From positions 1 to 41,262 of the forward strand of contig NZ_CALNCS010000061.1 in NCBI RefSeq assembly GCF_937875145.1: a stretch of 41,262 nt of DNA, given 5' to 3'. The notes beneath the pieces were generated by a model that had not been told where the DNA came from, searched no databases, and saw only the letters and a program-made list of their open reading frames with translations. Shown here piece after piece: positions 20,967-29,633 of this stretch; the stretch's first letter is position 1; the number at the start of each line of letters is the position of its first letter. Position numbers and translations under genes: made by a program. Origin of the DNA: Alkalibaculum bacchi. Lineage in GTDB: Bacteria > Bacillota > Clostridia > Eubacteriales > Alkalibacteraceae.

Positions 20967-22388
20967 ATGCAAAAAAAAAGGTTTAAGATTCTATCTAGCA
21001 TCCTAGTTTTGTTATTGATTTTAACTTTCGTACTCTTGTGTAGAAAAAACCGGCCTATATCGGAATCTTCTGTTTATATGAATTCATATGCTACAGGAGA
21101 TGTAGTCTATGGTGCCAGTGCCCTTGGGTTTACATATAGTGTTAGTGATTACGGTATATTTTATCTTAAAGATACAAAAATGCAATATTATGATTTAGAA
21201 GCAAAGGACTCTTATATGCTCTGTGGAAAAGCGAATTGCCATCATTCTAACTCTAACTGTAGTGCACGATATGAAAATATGGGAGATGTAACTGGATTAG
21301 CCATGTATGGCGAAAATGTGTATGCAATAAAATTAAACCAAGAAAGTAACACATACGATCTATTTACAATGGAGCCTTCAGGCAATAATCAAAAGATTCT
21401 TTACTCCTTAGATATTGGCAATTATGTTCCTGGTTCTTGGGTATTAAACGGTATCGGTGATGTTTATTATGCAGGTGGTATGGCATGGTTTACAACGCAT
21501 TATCAATATATTGGAGAACCGATGCAAGACAATAGTGAATTAGAACAGTTACAAAGCACAGTAGTCTTAGGTATAAATCTTAAAGACGGAAAAGCAACAG
21601 CGCTAAATGAACTACCTAAAGAAGGAACTAGATATGAGTCTAAGAACAATGTTGCATATGAATTTGAGTTTATCTCAAAAGATTATGTGTTGATCAGCAA
21701 AAGTTGGAACAATTTAGAGCAAATGACGAAAAATGAATTTCAAAAAGCCTATGATCAAGGTGAATTTGAGAAATTTGATAGCAATGTAGATCCATATTAC
21801 GAGTACATAACATCATGGTATGAAGAGAACAAAGAGCCAATGTTTCAATACCTCTTATATAATATGCACACTGGAAAATTGACAGAATTGGAAAATGGAA
21901 AACGTAGTCCTGATTACGGTGGAGATGGGCAAATAGCAGGGTATTATCTACCATATATCTTTATTGACACATATGAGGGTCAGTTGCTATATCAAAATCT
22001 AAACTATGAAAGTCCCGATACATCAATATATCTTTTAGATATTGCGACAGACGAAAAGAAGTTGGTACTAGAAATAAAAAACGGTAGCACTCTTCTTACT
22101 TCCAATCCAGGCAGTGTTTCTCCAAGTCTAATTGATGGTGAAAAGCTATTGTACTGTCTCTACCGTGAAGATGAAAAAGTAGATATTTGCTATTATGATA
22201 TGAATTCAAAAGAGCATACTAAACTATTTCAAGATGATAGAGCAATTACCTTTAGAATGATAGGGGAAACAGCCGAAAAATACATAGGTGTTATTTATAA
22301 CTTTATACTGGAACAGCCTGTTGTTCACATGATCGACAAGGAAGAGTATTATAAGGGAAATCTAGAAGCAGCAGAGAAATTGTTTTAA
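20967..22388 (+). CDS. Membrane-anchored extracytoplasmic protein of an ABC operon
   Basis: This 473-residue protein has a basic N-terminus and one hydrophobic segment (8-24), then a long extracytoplasmic part rich in short beta-type repeats that look propeller-like (Y-G-I-F-Y-L, D-V-Y-Y-A-G-G-M, L-L-Y-Q-N-L). The sequence L-L-C after the helix is not a proper lipobox, so I favour a transmembrane anchor over a lipoprotein. A Cys/His cluster C86, C91, H92, H93, C98 may bind metal or form disulfides; similar clusters occur in proteins beside clostridial ABC exporters. Function is unknown. It is followed 16 nt later by the ABC ATPase. Confidence 0.75.
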   Translation: MQKKRFKILSSILVLLLILTFVLLCRKNRPISESSVYMNSYATGDVVYGASALGFTYSVSDYGIFYLKDTKMQYYDLEAKDSYMLCGKANCHHSNSNCSARYENMGDVTGLAMYGENVYAIKLNQESNTYDLFTMEPSGNNQKILYSLDIGNYVPGSWVLNGIGDVYYAGGMAWFTTHYQYIGEPMQDNSELEQLQSTVVLGINLKDGKATALNELPKEGTRYESKNNVAYEFEFISKDYVLISKSWNNLEQMTKNEFQKAYDQGEFEKFDSNVDPYYEYITSWYEENKEPMFQYLLYNMHTGKLTELENGKRSPDYGGDGQIAGYYLPYIFIDTYEGQLLYQNLNYESPDTSIYLLDIATDEKKLVLEIKNGSTLLTSNPGSVSPSLIDGEKLLYCLYREDEKVDICYYDMNSKEHTKLFQDDRAITFRMIGETAEKYIGVIYNFILEQPVVHMIDKEEYYKGNLEAAEKLF

Positions 22389-22403
22389 TTAAGGAGTTAA
22401 AGG

Positions 22404-23153
22404 ATGGAGCTTACTGTAGAAAATTTGTACAAAAATTATGGTCAAAAGGTAGCTTTGAAAGGTGTTAGCTTTGTTTTAGGTCAAGGAGTCTATGGTCTTT
22501 TAGGGCCGAATGGTTCAGGGAAAAGCACATTGATGAACATTTTAACAGGGAATGTAAGAGCTACTTCTGGTACAGTGTTTTGGAATGGCCAAAATATAGC
22601 TGAAATGGGAAAGGATTATCGCAAAATCTTAGGATATGTTCCACAGCAACAAGCTCTATACCCAGACTTTACAGGAATGAGGTTTTTATCTTATATAGCT
22701 ACTCTTCAAGGTTTAAAATCAAAAGAAGCTAAGGAGAGAACTTCATATGCATTAGATGTAGTAGAACTCTCCCATGTGTCTAGCAAGAAGATTCGAAGTT
22801 ATTCTGGAGGGATGAAACAGCGATTACTCATTGCTCAGGCCATATTAACAGATCCTAAAGTACTCATTATGGATGAGCCAACGGCTGGTCTAGATCCTAA
22901 GCAACGTGTGTTGATGAGAAACCTAATTGTAGAAATTGCCTCTGACAAGGTTGTTTTAATTGCTACACATGTAGTATCAGATATTGAATGGATTTCAAAA
23001 GAAATATTGCTGTTAAAGGAAGGTTCGCTTATTCAAAAAGGTAATAGGGATTTATTGATTAGGAGTATACAGGAAAAGATAGAGACAAGCAGTAAGCGCA
23101 ATAAAAAGAATGTTGATTTAGAAGACATTTACCTGTATTATTTTGGAGAATGA
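22404..23153 (+). CDS. ABC transporter ATP-binding protein
   Basis: This 249-residue ATPase of the ABC-2/antimicrobial-peptide type has Walker A GPNGSGKS (34-41), the Q loop at Y-V-P-Q-Q-Q (78-83), signature SYSGGMKQR (132-140), Walker B VLIMDEPT (153-160) and the H loop in I-A-T-H-V. It energises the large permease encoded next; the stop lies 1 nt before the permease ATG. The ribosome binding site is AAGGAG. The family exports or clears peptides and antibiotics, but the substrate here is unknown. Confidence 0.93.
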   Translation: MELTVENLYKNYGQKVALKGVSFVLGQGVYGLLGPNGSGKSTLMNILTGNVRATSGTVFWNGQNIAEMGKDYRKILGYVPQQQALYPDFTGMRFLSYIATLQGLKSKEAKERTSYALDVVELSHVSSKKIRSYSGGMKQRLLIAQAILTDPKVLIMDEPTAGLDPKQRVLMRNLIVEIASDKVVLIATHVVSDIEWISKEILLLKEGSLIQKGNRDLLIRSIQEKIETSSKRNKKNVDLEDIYLYYFGE

Positions 23154-23154
23154 T

Positions 23155-25290
23155 ATGATAAGGATTATCTATTATGAAGGGCGTAAACTATTTCATAGAA
23201 AAGTGGCTTGGTTTGTTATTTTCGGACTCATTTTGGCAAATGGTCTCGTTACTTATTATAATATCTATCGTATAAACGAAGAGGGCTATTGTATAAAGGA
23301 TGTGTCCTCTGTCTACGAAGAATTAGATAATAAAAGCAACCAGGAACAGCACATGTGGATACAGACACAAATAGAACTCTACTATCAGGGCATACAGGAA
23401 GGAGAGCAATTATTCTCCTATGGAACGGAACGTGTATTTCACCTGATTTTAGAGCAAATTAAAATCATCTCTCAGTATGATGATTATCTAGCTGAAATGG
23501 ATTTTCAAGCAGAAAAGATGATGAAGTCTTCTGTTTTTACCGAGCCAAATACATTTGCTTACAGAAATTTACTTCAGACACCTAAGGCCTATGAGCATCT
23601 CAAGGGGGTAGAAGTAGTGTCTGATTTTTCCTATGGAGTTCTTATTTTAACAGATCATCAGATAACGGATGCTTTTCTTCTTTTAAGTTTAATCATTTTT
23701 GTCATGCATTTATTGATTTCTGAGAGAGAAGAAGGAACGCTGCCTTTAATCAAAGCTACAAAAAACGGGTATGGAATTACTATAGCAGCAAAGGCAATCC
23801 TTTTATTGTTGCTTACCATTTTATTTGTACTGATCTTTTACGGTTTTAATCTTGTAGTATCGGCAAAAGAAGTAGGCTTAGGGGATTTGAGCCGACCTAT
23901 TCAATCTCTTGAAGGCTATATTTCTAGCCCTTTTAAATTTACTGTATTAGAATACATAGTGCTATTTTTTATTGGAAAAGTTCTGGGTATCTTTGCTGTA
24001 ATATCTGTTTTTTTCTTGATGTGTATCTTATGCAGAAATAATGTACTTTCGAGTCTTATTGCTATTTTTATCTTTGGTATTGAAGCTATATTTTGTACTA
24101 CTATTGATATGCATTCATGGCTTAGCCCATTAAGCCAGTTCAATTTGATAGCATTGCTAGATACCAGTCATTATTTCTCTAATTATGTGAATATCAATTT
24201 ATTTTCCTATCCTGTAAATATAGTTATTTCAGGTATTATTACTGCTCTTATAGCAATTATCTTAGGCAATAGTATTGGAATGTATATTTATGTTACAGAG
24301 ACATCCTCCCAAGAGAGGCGAAATTGGATTGGAGAAAAAATGAAAGCGAAAAGAAGAGTTCTGTTTTTTACAGGGCATTATTTCAGCCTATTAAAGCATG
24401 AAAGCTATAAGCTGTTGATTATGAATAAAGGTCTACTTATTTTGCTCATCTTCTTAGGCATACAGTTTTTTTATTTTGGAGATTTAGTGTATATTATTGA
24501 TCAGGAAGAACTATATTATCAGCAGTATTCGACTATCCTTTCAGGAAAATTGTCTCATGATAAAGAGGTGTTTATACAGCAGGAACAGAATCAATTTGAA
24601 GAAGTAGAAAAAGAGAAAGAAAGATTAATGAAAAGCTACGAAAAGGGCGACATAGACGATAGCTACTTCGATTATTTGCTTGCTGGGCTTGAAATCAATG
24701 GATATGAAGAGCGAGGTTTTAAAAGAGCACAAAATCAATATCAAATATTAAATACAATAGAACGAGAAAAATATCCTGTAGAGTACGTATATCAAACGGG
24801 TTGGAATAGTTTATTTGCTCAAGAAGCAAGACAATTAGACTTAATAGATTATGGAAAGGCATTTATAGTGTTGATTTTAGGAATATCCTCCTTTGGTTCC
24901 ATAGAAAAAATGACAAACATGGATTCGATTATAGCTATTTCCAACAGAGGAAGAAAAGCTGTAATTGGATGGAAGGTATTCATTTGTATTTGCCTTGCCA
25001 TCGTTAGTGCAATGATCTCTTTCTTGCCAAGGATTATTGTTATATTTCAAACCTATGGAATAAAGGGATTACAGGCACCTGTAAGGAGTATTATAGAAAT
25101 ATCATGGGCATTTAATGATCTTTCTATTCTAAGCTTTTTCATTCTTTATCAGGTTAAACGTTTATTTATAGTAGGACTGGCTAGTATATTTATTCTTACG
25201 GTATCCTATAGGAGCGGGAATACAATAACGACCATGCTGATTTCAACAGCTGTATTATTGCTACCTATTATGATTTTATTGTTAACCTGA
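23155..25290 (+). CDS. Large ABC-2-type permease
   Basis: This 711-residue membrane protein looks like two permease modules in series. Each has one N-terminal helix (about 15-35 and 425-445), an extracytoplasmic domain of 100-150 residues, and then a block of five or so helices (about 175-380 and 555-708). Between the modules is a basic cytoplasmic linker (G-E-K-M-K-A-K-R-R). A TTG 12 nt earlier is in frame, but ATG 23155 follows GGAG at 6 nt. It lies directly after the ATPase and presumably forms the exporter or immunity transporter with it. Confidence 0.85.
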   Translation: MIRIIYYEGRKLFHRKVAWFVIFGLILANGLVTYYNIYRINEEGYCIKDVSSVYEELDNKSNQEQHMWIQTQIELYYQGIQEGEQLFSYGTERVFHLILEQIKIISQYDDYLAEMDFQAEKMMKSSVFTEPNTFAYRNLLQTPKAYEHLKGVEVVSDFSYGVLILTDHQITDAFLLLSLIIFVMHLLISEREEGTLPLIKATKNGYGITIAAKAILLLLLTILFVLIFYGFNLVVSAKEVGLGDLSRPIQSLEGYISSPFKFTVLEYIVLFFIGKVLGIFAVISVFFLMCILCRNNVLSSLIAIFIFGIEAIFCTTIDMHSWLSPLSQFNLIALLDTSHYFSNYVNINLFSYPVNIVISGIITALIAIILGNSIGMYIYVTETSSQERRNWIGEKMKAKRRVLFFTGHYFSLLKHESYKLLIMNKGLLILLIFLGIQFFYFGDLVYIIDQEELYYQQYSTILSGKLSHDKEVFIQQEQNQFEEVEKEKERLMKSYEKGDIDDSYFDYLLAGLEINGYEERGFKRAQNQYQILNTIEREKYPVEYVYQTGWNSLFAQEARQLDLIDYGKAFIVLILGISSFGSIEKMTNMDSIIAISNRGRKAVIGWKVFICICLAIVSAMISFLPRIIVIFQTYGIKGLQAPVRSIIEISWAFNDLSILSFFILYQVKRLFIVGLASIFILTVSYRSGNTITTMLISTAVLLLPIMILLLT

Positions 25291-25300
25291 ATGTTTGAAT

Positions 25301-25348
25301 AGTATTTGTGAGGTCCAGGCAGTATTAGCCGCGTATGTAATGAAATAG
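25301..25348 (+). pseudogene. Remnant of a PH-domain gene (last 16 codons)
   Basis: This 48-nt segment reads S-I-C-E-V-Q-A-V-L-A-A-Y-V-M-K-stop and matches the end of the PH-domain gene at 20445-20492 at 42 of 48 bases. There is no start codon and no upstream part. It begins 10 nt after the permease stop. It suggests a second, tandem PH-domain gene that was replaced or interrupted by the ABC operon. Confidence 0.75.
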
Positions 25349-25403
25349 ATGGTCAGTTTTAAGGTAGTCAGTAACAACTTATTCCTCGTGATAGATGACA
25401 TTT

Positions 25404-25427
25404 GGTTTTGCTGACCACCTGATAACT
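25404..25427 (-). repeat. Family C repeat at the yclP 3' end
   Basis: On the minus strand, directly after the yclP stop, comes TTATCAGGTGGTCAGC then AAAACC. AGGTGGTCAGCAAAACC is identical to 31094-31110, just after pncB. It has the sense orientation relative to the gene it follows. Confidence 0.7.
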
Positions 25428-26178
25428 AATAAATCGCTACCCGCCCATAAGGACCATTGATAATTTCTATCTTCGTTTCAAAAATATCCGTTAAAATTTC
25501 TCCGTCCATAACTTCTTCTACTGTGCCAAAAGCGGCAATTTTTCCATCCTTCATAGCACAAATTCGATCAGAATATTTGGCTGCAAAATTTATATCATGC
25601 ATAACAGTCAGAATGGTTCTTCCAAATTCATCAGCTACATGCCTCAAATGCTCCATCATTTGAACAGAGCGTGCCACATCGAGATTGTTTAGAGGCTCAT
25701 CTAAAAGTACGTATTCCGTCTCTTGGCATAAAACCATTGCTACATATGCTCTTTGCCTTTGACCGCCGGAAAGCTCATCTAAATATCTGTTTTCTAGGTC
25801 AGATAAGCCTAAAAAATCGATATATTTAGAAATAATAGCCTCATCCTCATTTGTTAATCTTCCTTTTGAATAAGGAAAACGCCCAAAGCCAACTAATTGT
25901 CTAATTGTTAGCCTGGTCACAAAATGATTTTCTTGCCTTAAAATAGTTAAAATCTTTGCTAAATCTTCTGATTTTGATTTGGCAATATCCATATTTGCCA
26001 CCTGAATTTGCCCTTCATCCATATGTAAAAGCCTTCCAATCATCAAAAGGGTGGTAGACTTACCAGCACCATTTGGACCAATTAAAGAAGTAAGACCTGC
26101 CTTTGGAATAGTAATATTTAAAGGACCGATTCCTACCTCATTATTATACACTTTTTTAGCATTATCTATTTTTATCAT
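25426..26178 (-). CDS. yclP: Iron-siderophore ABC transporter ATPase (YclP type)
   Basis: This 250-residue FecE/FepC-type ATPase has Walker A GPNGAGKS (34-41), signature LSGGQRQRA (136-144), Walker B YVLLDEP (156-162) and the H loop in T-V-M-H-D. It resembles B. subtilis YclP (petrobactin-type uptake) more than FhuC. It is last of four genes; its ATG overlaps the yclO stop by 4 nt. A family C repeat touches its stop codon. Confidence 0.92.
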   Translation of the reverse strand: MIKIDNAKKVYNNEVGIGPLNITIPKAGLTSLIGPNGAGKSTTLLMIGRLLHMDEGQIQVANMDIAKSKSEDLAKILTILRQENHFVTRLTIRQLVGFGRFPYSKGRLTNEDEAIISKYIDFLGLSDLENRYLDELSGGQRQRAYVAMVLCQETEYVLLDEPLNNLDVARSVQMMEHLRHVADEFGRTILTVMHDINFAAKYSDRICAMKDGKIAAFGTVEEVMDGEILTDIFETKIEIINGPYGRVAIY

Positions 26179-27239
26179 AACGATCCCTTCCTTAAAATTG
26201 CAATTAAAAATGTGATTCCACCAAACATTTCGATAATAACCGAAACGACACCCTGAGCATTAAATATATGATACATAAAAAAGTACGCACCTGTTATGAT
26301 CAAAAATCCTATGGCAAGAGCCATTGGGAAAATATATCTATGGTCATAAGTTGGCGCCGCTTGGTAACTCAAAGTTGCAACTAAAAAACCATAGAAAGTA
26401 AGTGGGCCAACTAAAGCCGTTGAAACGGACATCAATATAGAAACGAATATGAGAGTAAAAATTAGGCTAAATTGATGATAAACTCCTAAGGATGTAGTAA
26501 CACTCTTTCCCAGCGATAGTACATTTAGCTTCTTCGAATAAGTAAGTATAACGAATGCTGCAATTATTACAATTGGGATGGCGATAACAAAATATTCAGA
26601 ATCCGCATTATTGACAGAGCCAAACAATCTAGCCTGTAAAACATCAAACTCAGATGGCGCAAGGAGTGTTCTCATAAAAGTGGATAAAGACTTCAGCCCA
26701 GTTCCAATAATAACGCCAACCAAAAGCATTAGTTGTAAATTTCCATATTTTCCAGACAGCAACCATCCATAAAGTATTAAACACATGACGACCATAGCAA
26801 CAACCTGAAATATAAAGGACTCAATGCCACTAAAACTTATAAATGCGCTAGCACCAAATAAAAACATTGTACTAGTTTGAATGGTTGAATAAAGTGCTTC
26901 AAAACCTAAAAGTGAAGGAGTAATAACCCTATTATTCGTAATCGATTGGAAAGCAACAGTAGATAAGCTCTGACATACTGCAGCAATAATCATTGCAACA
27001 AGAGCTACCACCCTTCTTCTAACAACAGGAATAAAAGAAGGAGAGTCTATTGGAACTGGATTGTTATAAACTAAAAGCCCGTAGGAAGCAAATGCGCCCA
27101 AAGCAATCAGTATTATCAGTAAAATCCAATAGCGTTTTTCTTCTTTTTTAGAATGAAAAGCTCTAGCTGATCTATTATCATTATAAAGGCTAGGAGCGAT
27201 TTTAAAATTTATTTTACTATTATATTGTAATGCCTTCAT
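26175..27239 (-). CDS. yclO: Iron-siderophore ABC permease (YclO type)
   Basis: This 354-residue FecCD permease has about nine membrane helices and a cytoplasmic N-terminal extension of about 35 residues. FQSITNNRVITPSLLGFEAL closely matches the conserved YclO segment, and G-P-L-T-F-Y-G-F-L-V-A is the FecCD coupling region. It forms a heterodimer with YclN. It overlaps the genes on both sides by 4 nt, indicating translational coupling. Confidence 0.9.
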   Translation of the reverse strand: MKALQYNSKINFKIAPSLYNDNRSARAFHSKKEEKRYWILLIILIALGAFASYGLLVYNNPVPIDSPSFIPVVRRRVVALVAMIIAAVCQSLSTVAFQSITNNRVITPSLLGFEALYSTIQTSTMFLFGASAFISFSGIESFIFQVVAMVVMCLILYGWLLSGKYGNLQLMLLVGVIIGTGLKSLSTFMRTLLAPSEFDVLQARLFGSVNNADSEYFVIAIPIVIIAAFVILTYSKKLNVLSLGKSVTTSLGVYHQFSLIFTLIFVSILMSVSTALVGPLTFYGFLVATLSYQAAPTYDHRYIFPMALAIGFLIITGAYFFMYHIFNAQGVVSVIIEMFGGITFLIAILRKGSL

Positions 27240-28249
27240 CTTGCTTTTCTCCTTCTCAATAAAATAGCAATAAATACAACTGCCCCTACAGATCCAAGTA
27301 TTAAAGATACAGGTACTTCAAAAGGCATTATAATTGTTCGAGAAATGATATCACATGCAGTAATAGTTCCCATTCCTAGCACGCATACCCAAGGTAAATT
27401 ACCTCTAAGATCATCACCTCTATATATTGAAACGATATTTGGCACAATTAAACCTAAAAAAGGTAAGTTTCCGATAACAGCCGCAACGATTCCAACCGCG
27501 AATGAAATAAGACCAGTACCTAAAAGAACAATCTTATTATAATTTAATCCAAGACTTGTTGTAACATCTTCCCCCAGACCTGCTAAAGTCAATCGATCAG
27601 CATAAAGAAAAATAAGAAAAGTAACGACGACAATTAGCCATAGATATTCATATCGTCCAATTTGAACGGATGCAAAAGAACCTACAAACCAAGTTTCAAT
27701 ATTTTGCGTCATTTGAAAAACCAATCCTATAAAAGTAGAAATTGCGGAGATGACTGCTCCAAGCATCATCCCAATAATGGGGACAATTAAAGAGGAACGA
27801 AGCTTAATTTTTCTCAGAAATAAAAAGAAGATCATCGTTCCTACAAAGGAAAAAATGATTGCACCAGTCATTCTTTGCACTAGAGTTGGGGCGGGAAATA
27901 TTAAATAAACAAAAAGAAGTCCTAAGCCTGCCCATTCAATCGTTCCTGTTGTGGTAGGTTCCACTAAGCGATTCTGTGTGATGAGTTGCATTACTAAGCC
28001 AGCCATTGACATTGCAGCTCCAGTAAGCATTAGAGCAGCTGTTCTTGGAACACGAGTAATGAAAAACATATCCATTCCATCGGCCTGTCCTCGTATATCA
28101 TATACCCCAGTGAAGAGTGATACAATACCCAGGGTGATAACAGCTATAATCGCTAATATAAAAGATTTTGTCCATATTCTATTGTTGTTGTGACGTTGGG
28201 GCCGAGATATCCCAGCCCTAGTCTTATTTTGTATTGTACTTTTTAGCAC
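27236..28249 (-). CDS. yclN: Iron-siderophore ABC permease (YclN type)
   Basis: This 337-residue FecCD permease with about nine helices has the YclN hallmark L-V-E-P-T-T-T-G-T-I-E-W-A-G-L-G in the third helix region and P-F-L-G-L-I-V-P-N-I-V-S-I-Y-R-G as the ATPase-coupling segment. It lies 18 nt after yclQ and overlaps yclO. It acts in the cytoplasmic membrane with YclO, YclP and the lipoprotein YclQ. Confidence 0.9.
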   Translation of the reverse strand: MLKSTIQNKTRAGISRPQRHNNNRIWTKSFILAIIAVITLGIVSLFTGVYDIRGQADGMDMFFITRVPRTAALMLTGAAMSMAGLVMQLITQNRLVEPTTTGTIEWAGLGLLFVYLIFPAPTLVQRMTGAIIFSFVGTMIFFLFLRKIKLRSSLIVPIIGMMLGAVISAISTFIGLVFQMTQNIETWFVGSFASVQIGRYEYLWLIVVVTFLIFLYADRLTLAGLGEDVTTSLGLNYNKIVLLGTGLISFAVGIVAAVIGNLPFLGLIVPNIVSIYRGDDLRGNLPWVCVLGMGTITACDIISRTIIMPFEVPVSLILGSVGAVVFIAILLRRRKAR

Positions 28250-28267
28250 TATAATGCACTCCTTTAA

Positions 28268-29290
28268 CTACTTCGCTAAAGCGCTTGCCAAATCCTTAAA
28301 TAACTCTAGATAAGTTTGTATAGATTCATTTGTGTAAGTATCTTCTGGTGCATAAACTATTTTTCTTTCAGTAACAGCAGTTATGTTTTTAAGAGCAGGT
28401 GAATTATCTATAACATCCTGAGCTGGAACTGCATCCGTTGTAGAAGATACTGATGCATCACGGTCTAGTACAAAAATCCAGTCAGGATTACTTTGCGCAA
28501 TAGCTTCAACAGAAACATCATCACCCTGATGATCTGAAGATGTACTGTCGATTTCTAATGCTGGAGTCCATTCAAAAATATCATACATTGGTCCCCAAAC
28601 ACGTCCAGAACTAGGAGCTGAAAAACCTATATCTCCACCAGAAACTACAATGCCCATAATAGTATCCGTTCCATTATATGTAGATTTAGCATCTTCAATC
28701 GCTTTATCAAAATCAGCTACTAATTTTTCAGCCTCTTCCTTTTTATCGAAAATTTTCCCCAAAGTGATTGTAGAATCCTTAAGTCCATTTACTAAATTTT
28801 GTCCAGGTGTATCAGCCTCCTCAGAAACATCAACATTAAGATCGATAACAGCTGCATTTGGTACTAATTCTTTTATATCTTCATAGAAGCTAGCAAATCT
28901 TTGACCAACAATTACAAGTTCAGGGTCTGCAGCTGCAATCATTTCAAGATTTGGTTCGCGGTGATTTCCAATATCTAGAACGGACTCATCACTTACATAT
29001 GGCGAATCCGCAGGCATTACACCCTTTGGAACAGCTGCTAATTCAACGCCCCAATCAGCTAAAGTTTCAAAAGTCCTATTATCCAAAGCAACTACATTCT
29101 TTGGGTTTACAGGAACAGTAACAGTTCCATGAGCATCAGTGATTTCAACTGTTAAAGCTTCAGTTGACGTATTTACCTGCTCATTTGTTTCAGATTCAGC
29201 AGTTTCATTACTTGAATTTGAGCAAGCTGTAAATAGTAAAGCAAAAATGGCAATAATAGCAGTGAATTTAAAAAATTTAGATTTTCTCAT
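28268..29290 (-). CDS. yclQ: Siderophore-binding lipoprotein (YclQ type)
   Basis: This 340-residue protein has a signal peptide ending F-T-A-C with lipid-anchored C23, an acidic Ser/Thr-rich linker (24-45), and then a periplasmic-binding type III fold. Features include V-A-L-D-N-R-T-F-E-T-L, D-I-G-N-H-R-E-P-N-L-E and W-I-F-V-L-D-R-D-A, which are typical of YclQ/CeuE binding proteins for catecholate or carboxylate siderophores. It is first in the operon yclQNOP (B. subtilis has yclQ last). A Fur box lies about 150 nt upstream. Confidence 0.92.
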   Translation of the reverse strand: MRKSKFFKFTAIIAIFALLFTACSNSSNETAESETNEQVNTSTEALTVEITDAHGTVTVPVNPKNVVALDNRTFETLADWGVELAAVPKGVMPADSPYVSDESVLDIGNHREPNLEMIAAADPELVIVGQRFASFYEDIKELVPNAAVIDLNVDVSEEADTPGQNLVNGLKDSTITLGKIFDKKEEAEKLVADFDKAIEDAKSTYNGTDTIMGIVVSGGDIGFSAPSSGRVWGPMYDIFEWTPALEIDSTSSDHQGDDVSVEAIAQSNPDWIFVLDRDASVSSTTDAVPAQDVIDNSPALKNITAVTERKIVYAPEDTYTNESIQTYLELFKDLASALAK

Positions 29291-29436
29291 ACATTTCTCT
29301 CCTTATTATGTAAGTATTGTTGGCAAGCAGATTATTGAATCAATGAAATAAATATCTACATGATTTTTAGGCGTAATTGAAATAATGATGATCTCTATTT
29401 CGCAATAGACCACAGTGATATACAAAATATCGATAT

Positions 29437-29451
29437 TGATAATCATTATCG
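29437..29451 (-). promoter_or_regulatory. Fur box upstream of yclQNOP
   Basis: TGATAATCATTATCG matches the 7-1-7 Fur consensus TGATAATNATTATCA at all but one of the defined positions, and flanking GATA words extend the pattern. It lies about 150 nt upstream of the yclQ ATG in the gap shared with pncB. Repression by ferric iron is inferred. The rest of the 29291-29633 gap is AT-rich promoter sequence. Confidence 0.85.
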
Positions 29452-29572
29452 ATAATCTGATTTTCGTTAATTGTATCAAAGCAAAAAAATATTGTCAACT
29501 ATTTTTGATAGCTGATAATAAAAAAACTGATTAACATTTTAAAAAAACATAAATTAAGAAAGGTACAATTGA

Positions 29573-29601
29573 TTGCAATAATACCCTCAGAAGTGTACAA
29601 T
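29573..29601 (+). promoter_or_regulatory. pncB promoter
   Basis: TTGCAA (29573-29578), 17 bp, TACAAT (29596-29601). The predicted start is near 29608, about 26 nt before the pncB ATG. Confidence 0.65.
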
Positions 29602-29633
29602 AACAATAATTGAATGAAATATGGAGGTATAAT

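Noticed and set aside
21027..21044. Lipobox in the anchored ABC-operon protein
   Set aside because: The residue before the cysteine is Leu, and L-L-C does not fit the [AS]-[GAS]-C consensus.
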